From Halobacillus litoralis (GTDB lineage: Bacteria; Bacillota; Bacilli; Bacillales; Halobacillaceae): a DNA stretch of 64,000 nt. The notes beneath the pieces are model-generated. The model made no database searches. It was not told the origin of the DNA and worked only from the letters and a program-made list of their open reading frames with translations. Location of the stretch: positions 1,792,001 to 1,856,000 of the forward strand of contig NZ_CP129016.1 of the NCBI RefSeq assembly GCF_020524085.2. The letters run 5' to 3'. Position 1 is the stretch's first letter. Each line of letters opens with the position of its first letter. Both the position numbers and the translations under genes were made by a program. Below are positions 47,847 through 59,493 of this stretch, piece by piece.

Positions 47847-48474
47847 GCCGTTGACCATTGCCATGCCGAAGGGCCGTATTTACGAAGAAGCGGCGGAACT
47901 GATGAAAAGAGCGGGGTATGAGCTTGAAGCGGACATGGATGAGTCAAGAAAGTTAATCTTGGAGTTCCCTGAACAGAACATCCGCGTCATGATGGCTAAA
48001 CCGATGGATGTTGTCACTTATGTAGAATATGGAGCGGCGGATATTGGGATTGCCGGCAAAGACGTCCTGCTTGAACAAGATCGTGATGTGTACGAAGTGC
48101 TTGATTTAAAAATAAGCCCTTGTTATGTGGCCGTTGCTGGATTACCTGATCAACCGCTGAGCCGGATTGCGCCTAAGATCGCTACGAAATATCCGAAAGT
48201 CGCCTCTGACTATTTCCGGGAGCAGGGTGAACAGATTGAAATCATTCCATTGAATGGATCGATTGAGCTTGCGCCGTTGATTGGGTTGGCAGATCGAATC
48301 GTCGATATCGTGTCGACAGGCCGTACGTTAAAGGAGAACGGACTGGTCGAGTATGAGAAGATTACAGAAATTACTTCGCGTTTGATCGTGAACCCGGTCA
48401 GTTATCGTTTGAAGAGTACGGAGATTGAGGAAATGGTAAGCAAACTAAGCGAAGTGATGGAAGGGGAGCGCTGA
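47839..48474 (+). CDS. hisG: ATP phosphoribosyltransferase, short form
   Basis: First step of histidine synthesis: ATP plus PRPP gives phosphoribosyl-ATP. The 211-residue short form lacks the C-terminal regulatory domain and so needs HisZ, encoded just upstream. It has [14 protein letters not shown], the GIAGKDVL region, and the PRPP-binding [16 protein letters not shown]. The ATG at 47839 has GGAGGTGA 5 bases upstream. An in-frame GTG at 47830 overlaps that site. Stop and hisD start overlap (TGATG). Confidence 0.96.
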   Translation: MSKPLTIAMPKGRIYEEAAELMKRAGYELEADMDESRKLILEFPEQNIRVMMAKPMDVVTYVEYGAADIGIAGKDVLLEQDRDVYEVLDLKISPCYVAVAGLPDQPLSRIAPKIATKYPKVASDYFREQGEQIEIIPLNGSIELAPLIGLADRIVDIVSTGRTLKENGLVEYEKITEITSRLIVNPVSYRLKSTEIEEMVSKLSEVMEGER

Positions 48475-49748
48475 TGAAGTTCATGAATAAGTCCGACTTA
48501 AAGTCATTGAAGCGTTCCGTCGACCAAGGAACAGAGGAACAGCGGAAATCTGTTCAGGAGATTATTTCGCAGGTGAAGACCCGAGGCGATGAGGCAGTCA
48601 AAGAATACACCGAGCGTTTTGACAAAGCCACTATGGAATCATCCAAAGTGTCAAAAGAAGAGTTCGAACAAGCGTATGCCTCTCTAGATGGAGAGTTCGT
48701 CCAAATCTTACAGGAGGCTGCGGACAACATCCGTGCTTTCCACGAAAAGCAAAAAAGCTCATCTTGGTTTGATAGTTCAGAAGACGGCACTCTCTTGGGA
48801 CAAAAAATCACACCGATTGATGCCGCAGGGGTGTACGTGCCGGGCGGAACTGCTGCCTATCCTTCCTCTGTTTTTATGAATGTGATTCCCGCACAAGTAG
48901 CAGGCGTGGAGCGGATCGTGATGGTGACCCCTCCCGGACAGAATGGGAAAGTACCAGATGGTGTCCTGCTTGCAGCGCAGATTCTTGGCGTGGAAGATGT
49001 GTTCAAAGTAGGAGGGGCACAGGCAATCGCTGCTCTAGCTTATGGCACAGAAACGATTCCATCTGTTGATAAAATTACAGGGCCTGGAAACGTCTTTGTC
49101 GCTCTTGCAAAGCGTGAAGTTTTCGGAGATGTCGATATCGATATGATTGCCGGCCCAAGTGAGATTGCCGTTCTTGCTGATGAAACCGCGCGTGCGGAAG
49201 AAATCGCTGCCGACCTCCTTTCTCAAGCGGAACACGATGCCCGTTCCTCAAGTGTACTTGTGACAACGAGTGAGACGCTTGCGAAGGCTGTGAAGAAAGA
49301 AGTGCAGGTACAGCTTGATTCTTTGCCTCGTGCTGATATCGCAAGGAAGAGCGTGGAAGACTATGGAATGATCGTCCTTTGCGAGACATGGGCAGAAGCG
49401 GTCGACACCATCAATGAAATAGCACCCGAACACCTCGAAATTGTGACGGAAGACCCTTTTCAGGAGCTGGGAAAGATCAAGCATGCGGGCGCGATTTTCC
49501 TAGGGCCCTACAGCAGTGAGCCTGTCGGGGACTACTTTGCAGGACCAAACCATGTGCTGCCAACGAATGGGACGGCGCGTTTCTCCAGTCCTCTTAACGT
49601 CGATGACTTTGTGAAAAAATCGAGCGTTATTTCATACAGTAGACAAGCCCTAGAAACGAATGTCGACAAAATTGCCCGGTTCGCCCGGTTGGAAGGGTTG
49701 GAAGCCCATGCGCGCGCAGTAGAGACACGTAAGGAGCGATGGAAATGA
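48474..49748 (+). CDS. hisD: Histidinol dehydrogenase
   Basis: Catalyses the last two steps of histidine synthesis, histidinol to histidine, with two NAD and a zinc ion. The 424-residue protein shows [13 protein letters not shown], the substrate region [42 protein letters not shown] (zinc ligands Gln and His) and the late [16 protein letters not shown]. It starts in the overlap with hisG and ends in overlap with hisB. Confidence 0.97.
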   Translation: MKFMNKSDLKSLKRSVDQGTEEQRKSVQEIISQVKTRGDEAVKEYTERFDKATMESSKVSKEEFEQAYASLDGEFVQILQEAADNIRAFHEKQKSSSWFDSSEDGTLLGQKITPIDAAGVYVPGGTAAYPSSVFMNVIPAQVAGVERIVMVTPPGQNGKVPDGVLLAAQILGVEDVFKVGGAQAIAALAYGTETIPSVDKITGPGNVFVALAKREVFGDVDIDMIAGPSEIAVLADETARAEEIAADLLSQAEHDARSSSVLVTTSETLAKAVKKEVQVQLDSLPRADIARKSVEDYGMIVLCETWAEAVDTINEIAPEHLEIVTEDPFQELGKIKHAGAIFLGPYSSEPVGDYFAGPNHVLPTNGTARFSSPLNVDDFVKKSSVISYSRQALETNVDKIARFARLEGLEAHARAVETRKERWK

Positions 49749-50338
49749 CAGAAACGAGAACCGCAAGAATTGAACGCAAAACAAGAGAAACAGATATACA
49801 GCTTGAACTTGGGATTGATGGAGGTGGAAAAGCGGACTTGGATGTCCAGGTTCCTTTTCTTTCTCACATGTTGGAATTGTTCACAAAACACGGTCTCTTT
49901 GATTTAGACGTTGTCGGACGAGGCGATGTAGAAGTGGATGATCACCATTTAACGGAAGATATCGGGATATGTCTTGGTCAGGCGTTACGAGAAGCGGTCG
50001 GAGATAAATACGGCATGAAGCGTTATGGCTCTATGACTCTGCCGATGGATGAGACGCTTGTCACGGTAGCGGTTGATTTGAGTGATCGTCCGCACCTGGA
50101 ATGGCGTGCAGAGCTTCCTAAAGATCGTGTGGGTACCTTTGACACCGAAAATGTCCACGAATTTTTCTGGAAGCTTGCTGTAGAAGCTCGGATGAACCTA
50201 CATATCGTCTTACACCATGGGCATAACACCCATCATATTATTGAGGCGATGTTCAAAGCCTTCGCACGTGCTTTGGATGAAGCGACTCAAATCGATCCAC
50301 GTGTCAAAGGAGTTCCGAGTACGAAAGGAAGTTTATAA
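49745..50338 (+). CDS. hisB: Imidazoleglycerol-phosphate dehydratase
   Basis: Manganese-dependent dehydration of imidazole-glycerol phosphate. The 197-residue single-domain enzyme has [13 protein letters not shown] (metal His), [14 protein letters not shown], and the second half VHEFFWKLA with [13 protein letters not shown]. It starts at the ATG at 49745, 9 bases after AAGGAG; the ATG at 49739 is too close. Unlike the enterobacterial HisB it has no phosphatase domain. Confidence 0.96.
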   Translation: MTETRTARIERKTRETDIQLELGIDGGGKADLDVQVPFLSHMLELFTKHGLFDLDVVGRGDVEVDDHHLTEDIGICLGQALREAVGDKYGMKRYGSMTLPMDETLVTVAVDLSDRPHLEWRAELPKDRVGTFDTENVHEFFWKLAVEARMNLHIVLHHGHNTHHIIEAMFKAFARALDEATQIDPRVKGVPSTKGSL

Positions 50339-50967
50339 TGATAGGCATCATCGATTATGGAATGGGCAATTTATTCAGTGTTTCAAAAGCACTTGAACGA
50401 CTTGGAGTGAACTATAAAATCGGGGACCGGCCGCAGGCATTGGGAGGCTGTGATGGATACATCCTTCCAGGGGTGGGCGCGTTTCCGGATGCGATGAAAG
50501 CCCTTCAAGAACATGGATTCATAGATTTTATAAAAGATAAAGTGGCTGAAGGTACACCGGTCTACGGCATATGTCTAGGGATGCAGCTGTTATTCGAGAG
50601 CAGTGAAGAAGGCGGACTGACTGAAGGGTTAGGGTTGTTCCCTGGTACCATTTCTCGCTTTCCGGGGATTGATGAACAAGGACGTTCGTACAAAGTTCCG
50701 CATATGGGATGGAACCAGCTTGAGATCCATCAGCCGGATAAACCTCTGATGACAGACGTAAACGAAGACCAGGTCTATTTCGTCCACTCTTTTGTTGTGA
50801 AGACGAATGATCCCTCAATCCTTTATGCGACTTCTGACTATCATATGGAAGTTCCCGCAATCATTGGAAAAGGAAACCTTGTAGCCAGCCAGTTCCACCC
50901 GGAAAAAAGTGGGACAGCCGGCATGCAGTTATTAGAGAATTTTTGTAAAGTAATGTGCAAACAGTGA
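50338..50967 (+). CDS. hisH: Imidazole glycerol phosphate synthase, glutaminase subunit
   Basis: A class I glutamine amidotransferase that makes ammonia for HisF. The 209-residue protein has IDYGMGNLFSV, the oxyanion PGVGAF, nucleophile Cys in YGICLGMQLLFESSEEG, and the His/Glu of FHPEKSG. The start overlaps the hisB stop (TAATG). Confidence 0.96.
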   Translation: MIGIIDYGMGNLFSVSKALERLGVNYKIGDRPQALGGCDGYILPGVGAFPDAMKALQEHGFIDFIKDKVAEGTPVYGICLGMQLLFESSEEGGLTEGLGLFPGTISRFPGIDEQGRSYKVPHMGWNQLEIHQPDKPLMTDVNEDQVYFVHSFVVKTNDPSILYATSDYHMEVPAIIGKGNLVASQFHPEKSGTAGMQLLENFCKVMCKQ

Positions 50968-50979
50968 GGAGTTATAACG

Positions 50980-51711
50980 ATGAGCTTTACGATCTATCCA
51001 GCGATTGATATGCGTGACGGAAAATGTGTGCGTCTTGAACAAGGTGATTTTGAAAAAGAAACCGTCTATGGGGAGAATCCTTTTGAGGTGGCAAAGGAAT
51101 TTGCTGAAGCAGGGGCATCATGGATTCATATGGTCGACCTTGATGGAGCGAAGCAAGGTTCCAAGCAAAATGCGGAGCATGTGTTGCGAGTGGCAAAGGA
51201 ATTGAACTGCCGCGTGCAGATTGGCGGCGGGATCCGATCGGAAGAAGATGTCCGTTTTTACTTGGACGCGGGTGTCGATCGTGTCATTATCGGTTCTCTC
51301 GCTGTCCGCGATGTGGAGGCAACCAAACAGCTTCTTTCAAATTATGGAGAACGGATTGCCATCGGTCTGGACGCTCGTGACGGTTTTGTTTCCACAGCCG
51401 GATGGCTGGAACAATCCGAAGTGAAGGCTGTGGATTTAGGAAAAGACCTGGCATCCGCGGGAGCGAAAACGTTCATTTATACGGATATCGCGAAAGACGG
51501 CATGCTTTCAGGTCCGAATACGAAGGAAATCGTTCGCTTGGCAGAAGAAACGGGAGTGGACGTGATTGCATCTGGAGGCATTAAAGGCTTGGATGATCTT
51601 GTCAAGCTGAAAGAATATAAGGATCGGAATGTCGTTGGTTCGATTGTCGGGAAAGCATTGTACACGAACCAATTCTCTTTACAAGAAGCACTTGCTGTGG
51701 AGGTGGACTGA
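50980..51711 (+). CDS. hisA: ProFAR isomerase HisA
   Basis: An Amadori isomerase (5-ProFAR to PRFAR) with a (beta/alpha)8 barrel. The 243-residue protein has catalytic Asp in [12 protein letters not shown] (about 7-11), [29 protein letters not shown] (second Asp) and [12 protein letters not shown], the paired phosphate-binding half-barrels. GAGGAG precedes the ATG. hisF starts immediately after its stop. Confidence 0.96.
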   Translation: MSFTIYPAIDMRDGKCVRLEQGDFEKETVYGENPFEVAKEFAEAGASWIHMVDLDGAKQGSKQNAEHVLRVAKELNCRVQIGGGIRSEEDVRFYLDAGVDRVIIGSLAVRDVEATKQLLSNYGERIAIGLDARDGFVSTAGWLEQSEVKAVDLGKDLASAGAKTFIYTDIAKDGMLSGPNTKEIVRLAEETGVDVIASGGIKGLDDLVKLKEYKDRNVVGSIVGKALYTNQFSLQEALAVEVD

Positions 51712-52470
51712 ATGCTTTCCAAACGAATCATTCCCTGTCTGGATGTGAAAGAAGGCCGTGTCGTTAAAGGTATCCAGTTCGTTGATATCCGCGATGCCGG
51801 CGACCCTGTTGAACTTGCGAAAGTGTACGACGAACAAGGGGCGGATGAGCTTGTGTTCCTCGATATCTCCGCCAGTCACGAAGGAAAGAAAACGATGATT
51901 GATGTTGTCCGATCCGTAGCCTCTGAACTTGCCATTCCTTTTACAGTCGGCGGTGGGATCAGGACACTTGAAGACATTAAGGAAACGCTGCGGAATGGAG
52001 CAGATAAAGTATCTCTGAATTCCTCCGCTGTGAAAAGACCGGCTTTGATCACAGAAGGTGCGGATTATTTTGGAAGTCAGTGCATCGTCGTTGCGATTGA
52101 TGCGAAGTACGATGAAGAGGCAGCGAACTGGCGTGTTTATACACATGGGGGACGGACACCGACCGATTGGCTCGTGACTGACTGGGCGGAAGAAGCGGTC
52201 AAGCTTGGAGCGGGAGAAATTCTGCTTACGTCCATGAATAAAGATGGAGAAAAATCCGGTTTTGACCTGCCTTTATTGAAAGCCGTGCAGCAAGTGGTGA
52301 GTGTTCCTGTCATTGCTTCCGGCGGGGCGGGGGCCAGTGAACATTTTTATGACGTATTTACTGAAGTTGAAGCAGATGCCGCGCTTGCCGCTTCCATTTT
52401 TCACTATAAAGAAACGTCTGTGCAAAACGTGAAAGCTTATTTAAAGGAAAAAGGAGTGCCTGTCCGATGA
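51712..52470 (+). CDS. hisF: Imidazole glycerol phosphate synthase, cyclase subunit
   Basis: Uses ammonia from HisH to close the imidazole ring and release AICAR. The 252-residue barrel has catalytic Asp in [15 protein letters not shown] (about 6-20), [23 protein letters not shown], and the second Asp in [14 protein letters not shown]. Stop overlaps the start of hisI by 4 bases (ATGA). Confidence 0.97.
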   Translation: MLSKRIIPCLDVKEGRVVKGIQFVDIRDAGDPVELAKVYDEQGADELVFLDISASHEGKKTMIDVVRSVASELAIPFTVGGGIRTLEDIKETLRNGADKVSLNSSAVKRPALITEGADYFGSQCIVVAIDAKYDEEAANWRVYTHGGRTPTDWLVTDWAEEAVKLGAGEILLTSMNKDGEKSGFDLPLLKAVQQVVSVPVIASGGAGASEHFYDVFTEVEADAALAASIFHYKETSVQNVKAYLKEKGVPVR

Positions 52471-53090
52471 ATTTAGATGACATTCAATTCGATGAACAAG
52501 GTCTCGTTCCAGCGATCGTCCAGGATGCCAAGTCAAAAGCTGTCCTGACTTTAGCCTATATGAACGAAGAATCTTTGAAAAAAACGTTGGAGATCGGTGA
52601 AACCGTATTCTACAGCCGATCCCGTCAAGAGTTGTGGCACAAAGGGGAGACTTCCGGGAACACGCAGGAAGTAAGAAGCATCCATTACGATTGTGACCAG
52701 GATGCCTTGCTTGTTCAAGTGGTACCCTCTGGCCCAGCGTGCCATAAAGGGGAGTATAGTTGTTTTTCTGAAGAACTGACAGATTCAGAAACTAAGCCCA
52801 AAGAAAATCGCTATCAAATTCTGGATGAGCTTCAAACCGTACTGGCTGATCGAAAAGCAACCCTTCCTGAAGGATCTTACACATCCACACTGTTCCGGGA
52901 AGGGGTCGACCGGATTGCGAAGAAGATCGGTGAAGAAGCTGGTGAAGTCATCATTGCTGCAAAAAATGATGATCCAGAAGAAATTGCTTTGGAATCCGCG
53001 GATCTTTTATTCCATCTCTTATTAATCCTGACTGATCGTCAAGTTCCACTGGATGATGTCTTGGATGTTTTGGAAAAACGTCATTCCTGA
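52467..53090 (+). CDS. hisI: Bifunctional phosphoribosyl-AMP cyclohydrolase / phosphoribosyl-ATP pyrophosphohydrolase
   Basis: Steps 2 and 3 of histidine synthesis in one protein (HisI-HisE fusion). Residues about 1-110 are the cyclohydrolase with [27 protein letters not shown] and the metal-site Cys/Asp in [12 protein letters not shown] and GPACH. Residues about 115-207 are the helical pyrophosphohydrolase with [16 protein letters not shown] and ADLLFHLL. The 207-residue length is normal for the fusion. Last gene of the pathway block. Confidence 0.96.
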   Translation: MNLDDIQFDEQGLVPAIVQDAKSKAVLTLAYMNEESLKKTLEIGETVFYSRSRQELWHKGETSGNTQEVRSIHYDCDQDALLVQVVPSGPACHKGEYSCFSEELTDSETKPKENRYQILDELQTVLADRKATLPEGSYTSTLFREGVDRIAKKIGEEAGEVIIAAKNDDPEEIALESADLLFHLLLILTDRQVPLDDVLDVLEKRHS

Positions 53091-53129
53091 ATGGATTACA
53101 TTTTTCTCCTATTTCTCTGTGAGCATTTA

Positions 53130-53138
53130 TGTTATACT
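53130..53138 (+). promoter_or_regulatory. Extended -10 promoter before the TPR gene
   Basis: TG, one base, TATACT, 42 bases before the TPR gene. It suggests transcription of this gene separate from the his operon. Confidence 0.5.
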
Positions 53139-53179
53139 GCATAATTAGTGAGATTTGAAACGGAAATAGGGGGACAGTC

Positions 53180-54196
53180 ATGACGACAACACTTAAAGGA
53201 ACTACAGCACAACAGGATACGAACATTATCCCATTTGTACCTACTGGGTCATTTTATTTTTCCCATGGGATTCAGGCTTTTCAAAAGCGTCGTTTCAGTG
53301 CTGCTGTCAAGTGGCTGAAAAAGGCGATTGAAGCTTCTCCCGAGGAACCATTATATCCATGCCAACTTTCTGTCGTTTATACGGAAGTTGGCTCTTATCA
53401 TGCCGCAAATCAGGTACTGACCGAGGTATTAGCTGAACACGGCAAAGAATACGTCGATTGTTACTATCTGATGGCGAATAATTACGCACACCTCGGTCTT
53501 CTTAATGATGCCAAAAAATATGTCGACACCTATTTAGAACAACCGGGAGACGGCGAATTTGAAGAAGCAGCGAAGCAATTGAGAGATATGCTGGATTCAT
53601 TAGAGGAAGAAGATGAAGACGATGATTGGGCATTTGAGGATGAAGATGAGCTCATCATCTACCAGGAAACAGCCTTTTATCATTTGGAGCACGAGGAGTG
53701 GGAGGAAGCCTTAAGTGTTCTCGATGAAATGATGGAGCTATTCCCAGAATTCAAAATCGCCAAACATCGATACGCGTACGCGTTGTTCATGAACGGGGAC
53801 CGTGACGACGCGATTCAGCTTGAAAAAGAGACCCTGGACGATGAACCGACGAACATTCACTGTGATGTGAATTTGGCTACTTTTTATTTGAAGCAGGGCA
53901 TGAAGGAAGAAGCGGCTTTTCACATTGAACGGCTCCGCAATGTATTTCCTATGCATGAACAGCAAAAACTAGCCGTAGCTGAAACTCTTGCTAGGGCTGG
54001 CCATTACCAGGAAGCGGTTGAACGGTTCAGGTCGCTTCGTGATAAGCAGGTCACTCGCCGGAGAATTTACTACAAGTGGTACAGCATCTCCGTTTATCAT
54101 ACGGGCAATCCCTCTAAAGCGTTGCAGCTATGGGAAGAAGGATGCAAGCAGTTCCCTAAGATGGGGAACGAAGGCGGCCCCTGGGAGCAGGAATAG
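53180..54196 (+). CDS. yvcD: Tetratricopeptide-repeat protein (YvcD-like)
   Basis: A 338-residue cytosolic protein of TPR or TPR-like helical pairs. Repeats are visible at about 30-130 (AVKWLKKAIEASPEEP, then LMANNYAHLGLLNDAKKYVD) and 165-320 (ALSVLDEMMELFPEF, DDAIQLEKETLDDEPTN, EAVERFRSLRDK, PSKALQLWEEGCKQFP). They are split by a very acidic linker (EEEDEDDDWAFEDEDE, about 145-160). A protein-protein interaction scaffold is implied but the partner is unknown. In B. subtilis a similar gene (yvcD) lies between hisI and trxB, and the position is the same here. GGGGGACAG precedes the ATG. Confidence 0.82.
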   Translation: MTTTLKGTTAQQDTNIIPFVPTGSFYFSHGIQAFQKRRFSAAVKWLKKAIEASPEEPLYPCQLSVVYTEVGSYHAANQVLTEVLAEHGKEYVDCYYLMANNYAHLGLLNDAKKYVDTYLEQPGDGEFEEAAKQLRDMLDSLEEEDEDDDWAFEDEDELIIYQETAFYHLEHEEWEEALSVLDEMMELFPEFKIAKHRYAYALFMNGDRDDAIQLEKETLDDEPTNIHCDVNLATFYLKQGMKEEAAFHIERLRNVFPMHEQQKLAVAETLARAGHYQEAVERFRSLRDKQVTRRRIYYKWYSISVYHTGNPSKALQLWEEGCKQFPKMGNEGGPWEQE

Positions 54197-54307
54197 GTAA
54201 AGATGCATTTCTCTCTTCTGTAAGCACATTAATGGACGGTTTTCGTATGATTTACTATGATATGTACAGGAATTGCAACTGAGATTATTCGGATTCATAA
54301 GGAGTGA

Positions 54308-55264
<957 letters not shown>

Positions 55265-55367
55265 AAAAAGAAACAGCATTTTAACTCCGGTGTAACACCC
55301 ATGAAATATTTTCCTGTTACGATGGAAATGATTAATTGACCCCCTTTTAATAGATTAATCTCTATGA

Positions 55368-55400
55368 GGCACAGGTGCTCGTCATCTGTGTCTTTTTTTT
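55368..55400 (+). terminator. Terminator after trxB
   Basis: GGCACAGGTG and CATCTGTGTC form an imperfect stem with CTCGT loop, followed by eight T. Confidence 0.85.
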
Positions 55401-55457
55401 GTTTTAGTCTGTTAAACCGGGATGTTTGAATAGGCAGGATTGTAAGAAGTGAGTTGA

Positions 55458-55550
55458 TTTCGAGATGTATAGGGAGAGGAGCGTGTCGGCGGGGAATGAC
55501 TCGTTTTTCCAGCCATCGTCCGCTCACACAAAATCTTGAAACTGGGTCAT
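55458..55550 (+). repeat. Dispersed hairpin element, copy 3
   Basis: Blocks in the same order as the other copies: ATTTCGAGATGTATAGGG, GTGTCGGCGGGGAATGACTC, TTTCCAGCCATCGTCC, CAAAATCTTGAAACTGGGTC. The terminal ATGACTC and GGGTCAT pair, as do TTTCGAGAT and ATCTTGAAA. The centre differs more from copies 1, 2 and 4. It lies between the trxB terminator and yvcI; nothing else is seen in that 430-base gap. Confidence 0.7.
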
Positions 55551-55694
55551 CTCAACGAACCTGTTTAGATTACAAATAAGTTTAAGGAAATAGTTTTCAA
55601 TCCAGTCTGTGGAACATAATATTGTAGCAACCTGTGAATTCATTGTATAATGGGTGGAGATGCCCTCTAGAAAGAAAATGAGGTGACCATAACG

Positions 55695-56163
55695 ATGCAG
55701 CGTGTAGCGAATTGTATTTTGAAAGTTGATGATTCCGTATTGATGTTAAAAAAACCACGAAGAGGCTGGTATGTAGCTCCTGGTGGCAAGATGGAAGCTG
55801 GAGAGAATATTAAAGATTCCGTTGTCCGTGAGTTTAAAGAAGAAACGGGACTTTCCATTGAAAATCCAGAGCTTCGTGGGTCATTTACATTCGTCATGCG
55901 GGAAGAAGAGAAAACCGCTCAAGAATGGATGATGTTTACTTTTTACAGTACGAGCTATTCGGGGGGATTTGCTTGATGAAAGTGAAGAAGGTGAACTGGA
56001 ATGGGTTCCGGTTGAAGAAGTTCTTCAAAAGCCGATGGCAGAGGGAGATCGGAGGATTTTCAAGCACATCTTAAGTAGTGAAGAGCAAGTATATGGAACA
56101 TTTGTATATACGACGGACTTCCGCTTGATCGATGAAGATTTGGATCCGTCACGACCTGACTAA
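55695..56163 (+). CDS. yvcI: Nudix hydrolase (YvcI-like), with one frameshift
   Basis: A Nudix hydrolase of the 8-oxo-dGTP-diphosphatase type; physiological substrate unknown. The Nudix box is complete: [23 protein letters not shown] minus nothing essential (G-x5-E-x7-REUXEE). The frame closes at 55976 after TSYSGG. Removing one G from the six-G run at 55961-55966 gives [21 protein letters not shown] and the normal end LDPSRPD at 56163, about 155 residues. The ATG at 55695 is 8 bases after GAGGTGA; a GTG at 55683 is possible. It heads the rapZ-yvcK-whiA-crh run, as in B. subtilis. Confidence 0.88.
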
Positions 56164-56179
56164 TGGGGAGCGATGTAAG

Positions 56180-57064
56180 ATGCCAGTAAATGCCAACGAA
56201 ACTCAGTTAGTAATCATCACAGGAATGTCAGGGGCAGGGAAAACCGTAGCTGTTCAAAGCTTTGAAGATCTCGGTTTTTTTTGTGTCGATAACTTACCGC
56301 CGGCCCTGCTTCCAAAGTTTCTTGAACTGATGAAAGATTCCAGCAACGACATTCAAAATGTGGCTCTAGTGATGGATTTACGTGGACGGGAATTCTTCGA
56401 TGCACTCTTTGATTCTCTTGACCGTCTTGGTAAAGAGGAATGGCTGCAAGAACATATTCTTTTCCTTGATTCAGAAGATCAAGCGCTTGTTTCCCGTTAT
56501 AAAGAAACACGTAGGTCCCATCCCCTTGCTAAAGAAGGGCTGCCACTTGAAGGTATCCGCAGAGAGAGAAAAATGCTGGATGAGCTGAGAGGCCGTTCGC
56601 AAACGATCATTGATACAACATCATTGAAGCCGAAAGAACTGAGGGAGCGGATTATTGAGAAGTACCGTCAGAAGGAACAACAGGTGTTCTCCATTCAGAT
56701 GGTATCCTTCGGTTTTAAATACGGCGTACCCATTGATGCAGACTTAATGTTTGATGTACGTTTCCTGCCGAACCCGCATTATGTTGAACATATGCGCCCG
56801 TTGACAGGGTTGAACACAGAAGTATCCTCCTATGTTTTTAAATGGACAGATACACAGAAGTTCCTTGAAAAGCTGAAAGACTTGCTGCAATTCATGCTGC
56901 CTCAATACAAACGTGAAGGAAAAAGTCAGCTTGTCGTTGCTGTCGGCTGTACAGGCGGTCAGCATCGCTCTGTAGCGCTTGCTGAGCATTTATCGGAATA
57001 TTTCTCTACCGACTTCGTGACCCATGTCACTCACAGAGACATTGATAAAAGAAAGGGTTTGTAA
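56180..57064 (+). CDS. rapZ: RNase adapter / nucleotide-binding protein RapZ (YvcJ)
   Basis: A P-loop protein that binds and hydrolyses nucleotides. The E. coli orthologue guides small RNAs to RNase E; the B. subtilis one (YvcJ) influences competence. The 294-residue protein has Walker [11 protein letters not shown] (about 14-23), Walker B-like LVMDLRG and the C-terminal RNA/ligand domain with [15 protein letters not shown]. The ATG at 56180 has GGGGAG 9 bases upstream; an in-frame ATG at 56132 lies inside yvcI and is rejected. yvcK follows after 3 bases. Confidence 0.93.
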   Translation: MPVNANETQLVIITGMSGAGKTVAVQSFEDLGFFCVDNLPPALLPKFLELMKDSSNDIQNVALVMDLRGREFFDALFDSLDRLGKEEWLQEHILFLDSEDQALVSRYKETRRSHPLAKEGLPLEGIRRERKMLDELRGRSQTIIDTTSLKPKELRERIIEKYRQKEQQVFSIQMVSFGFKYGVPIDADLMFDVRFLPNPHYVEHMRPLTGLNTEVSSYVFKWTDTQKFLEKLKDLLQFMLPQYKREGKSQLVVAVGCTGGQHRSVALAEHLSEYFSTDFVTHVTHRDIDKRKGL

Positions 57065-57067
57065 CGG

Positions 57068-58021
57068 ATGGATCATAAGACCAAGCCGCGTGTCGTCGTC
57101 GTAGGTGGCGGGACCGGGATGCCTGTGCTTTTGCGCGGGTTAAAAAATTTACCGATTGACCTGTCAGCCATTGTCACGGTTGCTGATGACGGTGGGAGTT
57201 CCGGCCGCTTACGTAATGAGATGGCCATTCCCGCTCCAGGGGATATCAGGAATGTTGTCGCTGCCCTATCTGATGCTGAACCTATGCTCCTTGAGCTTTT
57301 TCAACACCGGTTTGCAGCGGGTAACGGCCTGTCCGGCCATTCCATGGGAAATCTCTTGCTAGCTGCGATGGCATCCATGACGGGGGATTTCTATCAAGGA
57401 ATCAAAGAAATCTCCAGAGTCTTGAACGTGCGTGGTCATATTTATCCGATTGCCAATCATTCAATGAACCTCCATGCGGAAATGGAGGATGGGACGGTTG
57501 TGACCGGTGAGTCTAGTATTCCTAAGCAGAATAAGAAAATAAAAAGGGTGTACGTAAGCCCTACGCCGGTCCAGCCTTTGCCGGAAGCCGTAGAGGCGAT
57601 CAAATCAGCAGATTTGATTGTCATCTCTCCAGGAAGTCTTTACACTAGTATATTACCGAACATCATCATTCCGGAAATCGGTCAGGCATTGAAAGAAACG
57701 AAAGCGATGGTCACTTATATATGCAACGTGATGACGCAGGAGGGGGAAACTTCTGGTTACACGGCAGCTGATCATATCCAGGCATTATTTGATCATATCG
57801 GTGAAGATGTGTTACAGTCAGTGATTGTGCATAATCAACCGATTGATCAAGGGGTAAGAGCTGCATATGCTGAAGAAAATGCAGAGCCCGTCGTTTACGA
57901 TATTGAAAGAATAAAATCCATGGGATTGAAAGTCATAGAAGAAGATATCATCGACCATAGCAAGCCTATGTTACGTCATGACACAGATAAATTAGCAAAG
58001 TTACTGCACTCCATGCTTTAG
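57068..58021 (+). CDS. yvcK: Gluconeogenesis factor YvcK (CofD-like)
   Basis: A UDP-sugar-binding protein needed for growth on gluconeogenic carbon sources and for cell shape. The 317-residue protein has VVVGGGTGMPVLLRGLKN (about 9-26), the CofD-like TVADDGGSSGRLRN, GNLLLAAMASMTGDF and SPGSLYTSILPN. All are typical. GTAACGG lies before the ATG; spacing to rapZ is 3 bases, so they are co-transcribed. Confidence 0.95.
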   Translation: MDHKTKPRVVVVGGGTGMPVLLRGLKNLPIDLSAIVTVADDGGSSGRLRNEMAIPAPGDIRNVVAALSDAEPMLLELFQHRFAAGNGLSGHSMGNLLLAAMASMTGDFYQGIKEISRVLNVRGHIYPIANHSMNLHAEMEDGTVVTGESSIPKQNKKIKRVYVSPTPVQPLPEAVEAIKSADLIVISPGSLYTSILPNIIIPEIGQALKETKAMVTYICNVMTQEGETSGYTAADHIQALFDHIGEDVLQSVIVHNQPIDQGVRAAYAEENAEPVVYDIERIKSMGLKVIEEDIIDHSKPMLRHDTDKLAKLLHSML

Positions 58022-58054
58022 GTGTTGCGTGGTAGGTAGAAGGGGGTGTACATC

Positions 58055-59011
58055 ATGTCATTTGCATCAGAGATCAAAAAAGAATTAACCAATGTAGAAG
58101 CAGATACTTGCTGTATGGAATCGGAGCTAGCTGCCCTTGTGCGCATGAACGGCACCTTTTCCCTTTCCAACCGTGAATATATTCTGGATGTACAAACAGA
58201 GAATGCAGCGATTGCCAGAAGAATCTACACGTTAATAAAAAAGCTTTATCCCTACCCGGTAGAACTTCTTGTTCGGAAAAAGATGAGGTTGAAAAAAAAC
58301 AATGTCTATATTGTAAGGATGACAGAGAAAGCGAATGTTGTTCTTGAAGATTTGGAAATTCTGAAAGGTCCTCTATCCATTAATCCAGACATCCCTCAAA
58401 AGTATTTGAACGATACGTGTTGTAAAAGAGCTTATTTACGAGGAGCATTTCTTGCGGGTGGTTCAGTCAATAACCCGGAAACTTCTTCCTATCATCTAGA
58501 AATTCATTCTTCTGATGAGGAACACAACGAGGCGTTGTGTAAGCTTATGAATAGTTTCGGGTTGCACGCAAGGACACTCAGCCGTAAAAAAGGTTACATT
58601 ACCTACTTGAAAGAAGCGGATAAAATCACGGAGCTCATTAGTAATATAGGAGCACACCAAGCGCTTTTCAAGTTTGAAGATGTGAGGATCGTTCGCGATA
58701 TGAGGAACTCCGTCAATCGTCTCGTCAATTGTGAGACTGCGAATTTAAATAAGACGATCGGTGCCGCTTTCCGTCAAGTGGAGAACATAAAATTCATTAA
58801 ACGGACAGTAGGTTTAGAGGCCCTGCCAGATAAATTGCAAGAGATTGCATCTTTAAGGCTGCAGCACCAGGAAGTTTCTTTGAAAGAGCTTGGTGAGTAT
58901 GTTTCTGGTGGATCGATCAGTAAATCAGGGATCAATCACCGCCTGCGTAAAATCGATGAGTTCGCCGAAAAAGTTAGAAAAGGTGAAGTCACAGAAAACA
59001 CAAGAAACTAA
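58055..59011 (+). CDS. whiA: DNA-binding protein WhiA
   Basis: A protein conserved across Gram-positives. It combines a degenerate LAGLIDADG homing-endonuclease-like N-domain (about 1-220, with [17 protein letters not shown]) and a helix-turn-helix C-domain (about 225-310, [24 protein letters not shown]). In Bacillus it affects chromosome segregation and division; in Streptomyces it controls sporulation. The ATG at 58055 has AGAAGGGGG upstream; the GTG at 58046 overlaps that site. 318 residues, normal length. Confidence 0.95.
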   Translation: MSFASEIKKELTNVEADTCCMESELAALVRMNGTFSLSNREYILDVQTENAAIARRIYTLIKKLYPYPVELLVRKKMRLKKNNVYIVRMTEKANVVLEDLEILKGPLSINPDIPQKYLNDTCCKRAYLRGAFLAGGSVNNPETSSYHLEIHSSDEEHNEALCKLMNSFGLHARTLSRKKGYITYLKEADKITELISNIGAHQALFKFEDVRIVRDMRNSVNRLVNCETANLNKTIGAAFRQVENIKFIKRTVGLEALPDKLQEIASLRLQHQEVSLKELGEYVSGGSISKSGINHRLRKIDEFAEKVRKGEVTENTRN

Positions 59012-59141
59012 TGTTTCCTTAACAAATTCATGCTATAATGAAATACAATTATAAACGCTTTCTACAAGAGAGCGTTCTTTTTTCTAAGTATTGAATCCGC
59101 TTACAAAGAAGTTGAAATATAGAATGAGAGGAGAATGACAG

Positions 59142-59396
59142 GTGATTGAAAGGACGATAACGATTGAGCTCGAAACAGGTTTACAGGCAAGACCAGCAGC
59201 ACAATTCGTACAAGAAGCGAACAAGTTCACCGCAGATGTTTTTATTGAAAAAGGTGAGAAGCGTGTGAATGCCAAAAGTATTATGGGGTTAATGAGCCTT
59301 GCTGTCGGAACCGATGAAGAAATCAAATTGATTGCAGATGGTTCTGATGAGGAAGAAGCGGTTCAGGTACTTACCGATTTTGTGAAGAATGAGTAA
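59142..59396 (+). CDS. crh: Catabolite repression HPr-like protein Crh
   Basis: An 84-residue HPr paralogue used only for regulation. The PTS active-site His-15 is Gln (TGLQARPAA), so it cannot carry phosphate from EI. Ser-46 is kept (KSIMGLMSLAVG), so HprK can make P-Ser-Crh, a CcpA corepressor. Starts at GTG with GAGAGGAG upstream, after a leader with ATAATG-like -10. Placement behind whiA matches Bacillus. HprK is encoded 26 kb upstream in this window. Confidence 0.96.
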   Translation: MIERTITIELETGLQARPAAQFVQEANKFTADVFIEKGEKRVNAKSIMGLMSLAVGTDEEIKLIADGSDEEEAVQVLTDFVKNE

Positions 59397-59414
59397 TAGG
59401 TGTTTATGTGAAAA

Positions 59415-59446
59415 AATGAACGTTCTCCAATGAGGGAACGTTTTCA
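59415..59446 (+). terminator. Terminator of the yvcI-crh run
   Basis: GAACGTTC and GAACGTTTTC around CCAATGAGG. A moderate stem with a T-rich end. Confidence 0.65.
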
Positions 59447-59453
59447 TAAAGCA

Positions 59454-59487
59454 CAAAAAAATCCGCTGTGATTACACAGCGGATTTC
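59454..59487 (-). terminator. Terminator of clpP
   Basis: ATCCGCTGTG and CACAGCGGAT around ATTA, with seven A on the top strand giving a U run for the bottom-strand transcript. Confidence 0.93.
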
Positions 59488-59493
59488 GTGTTT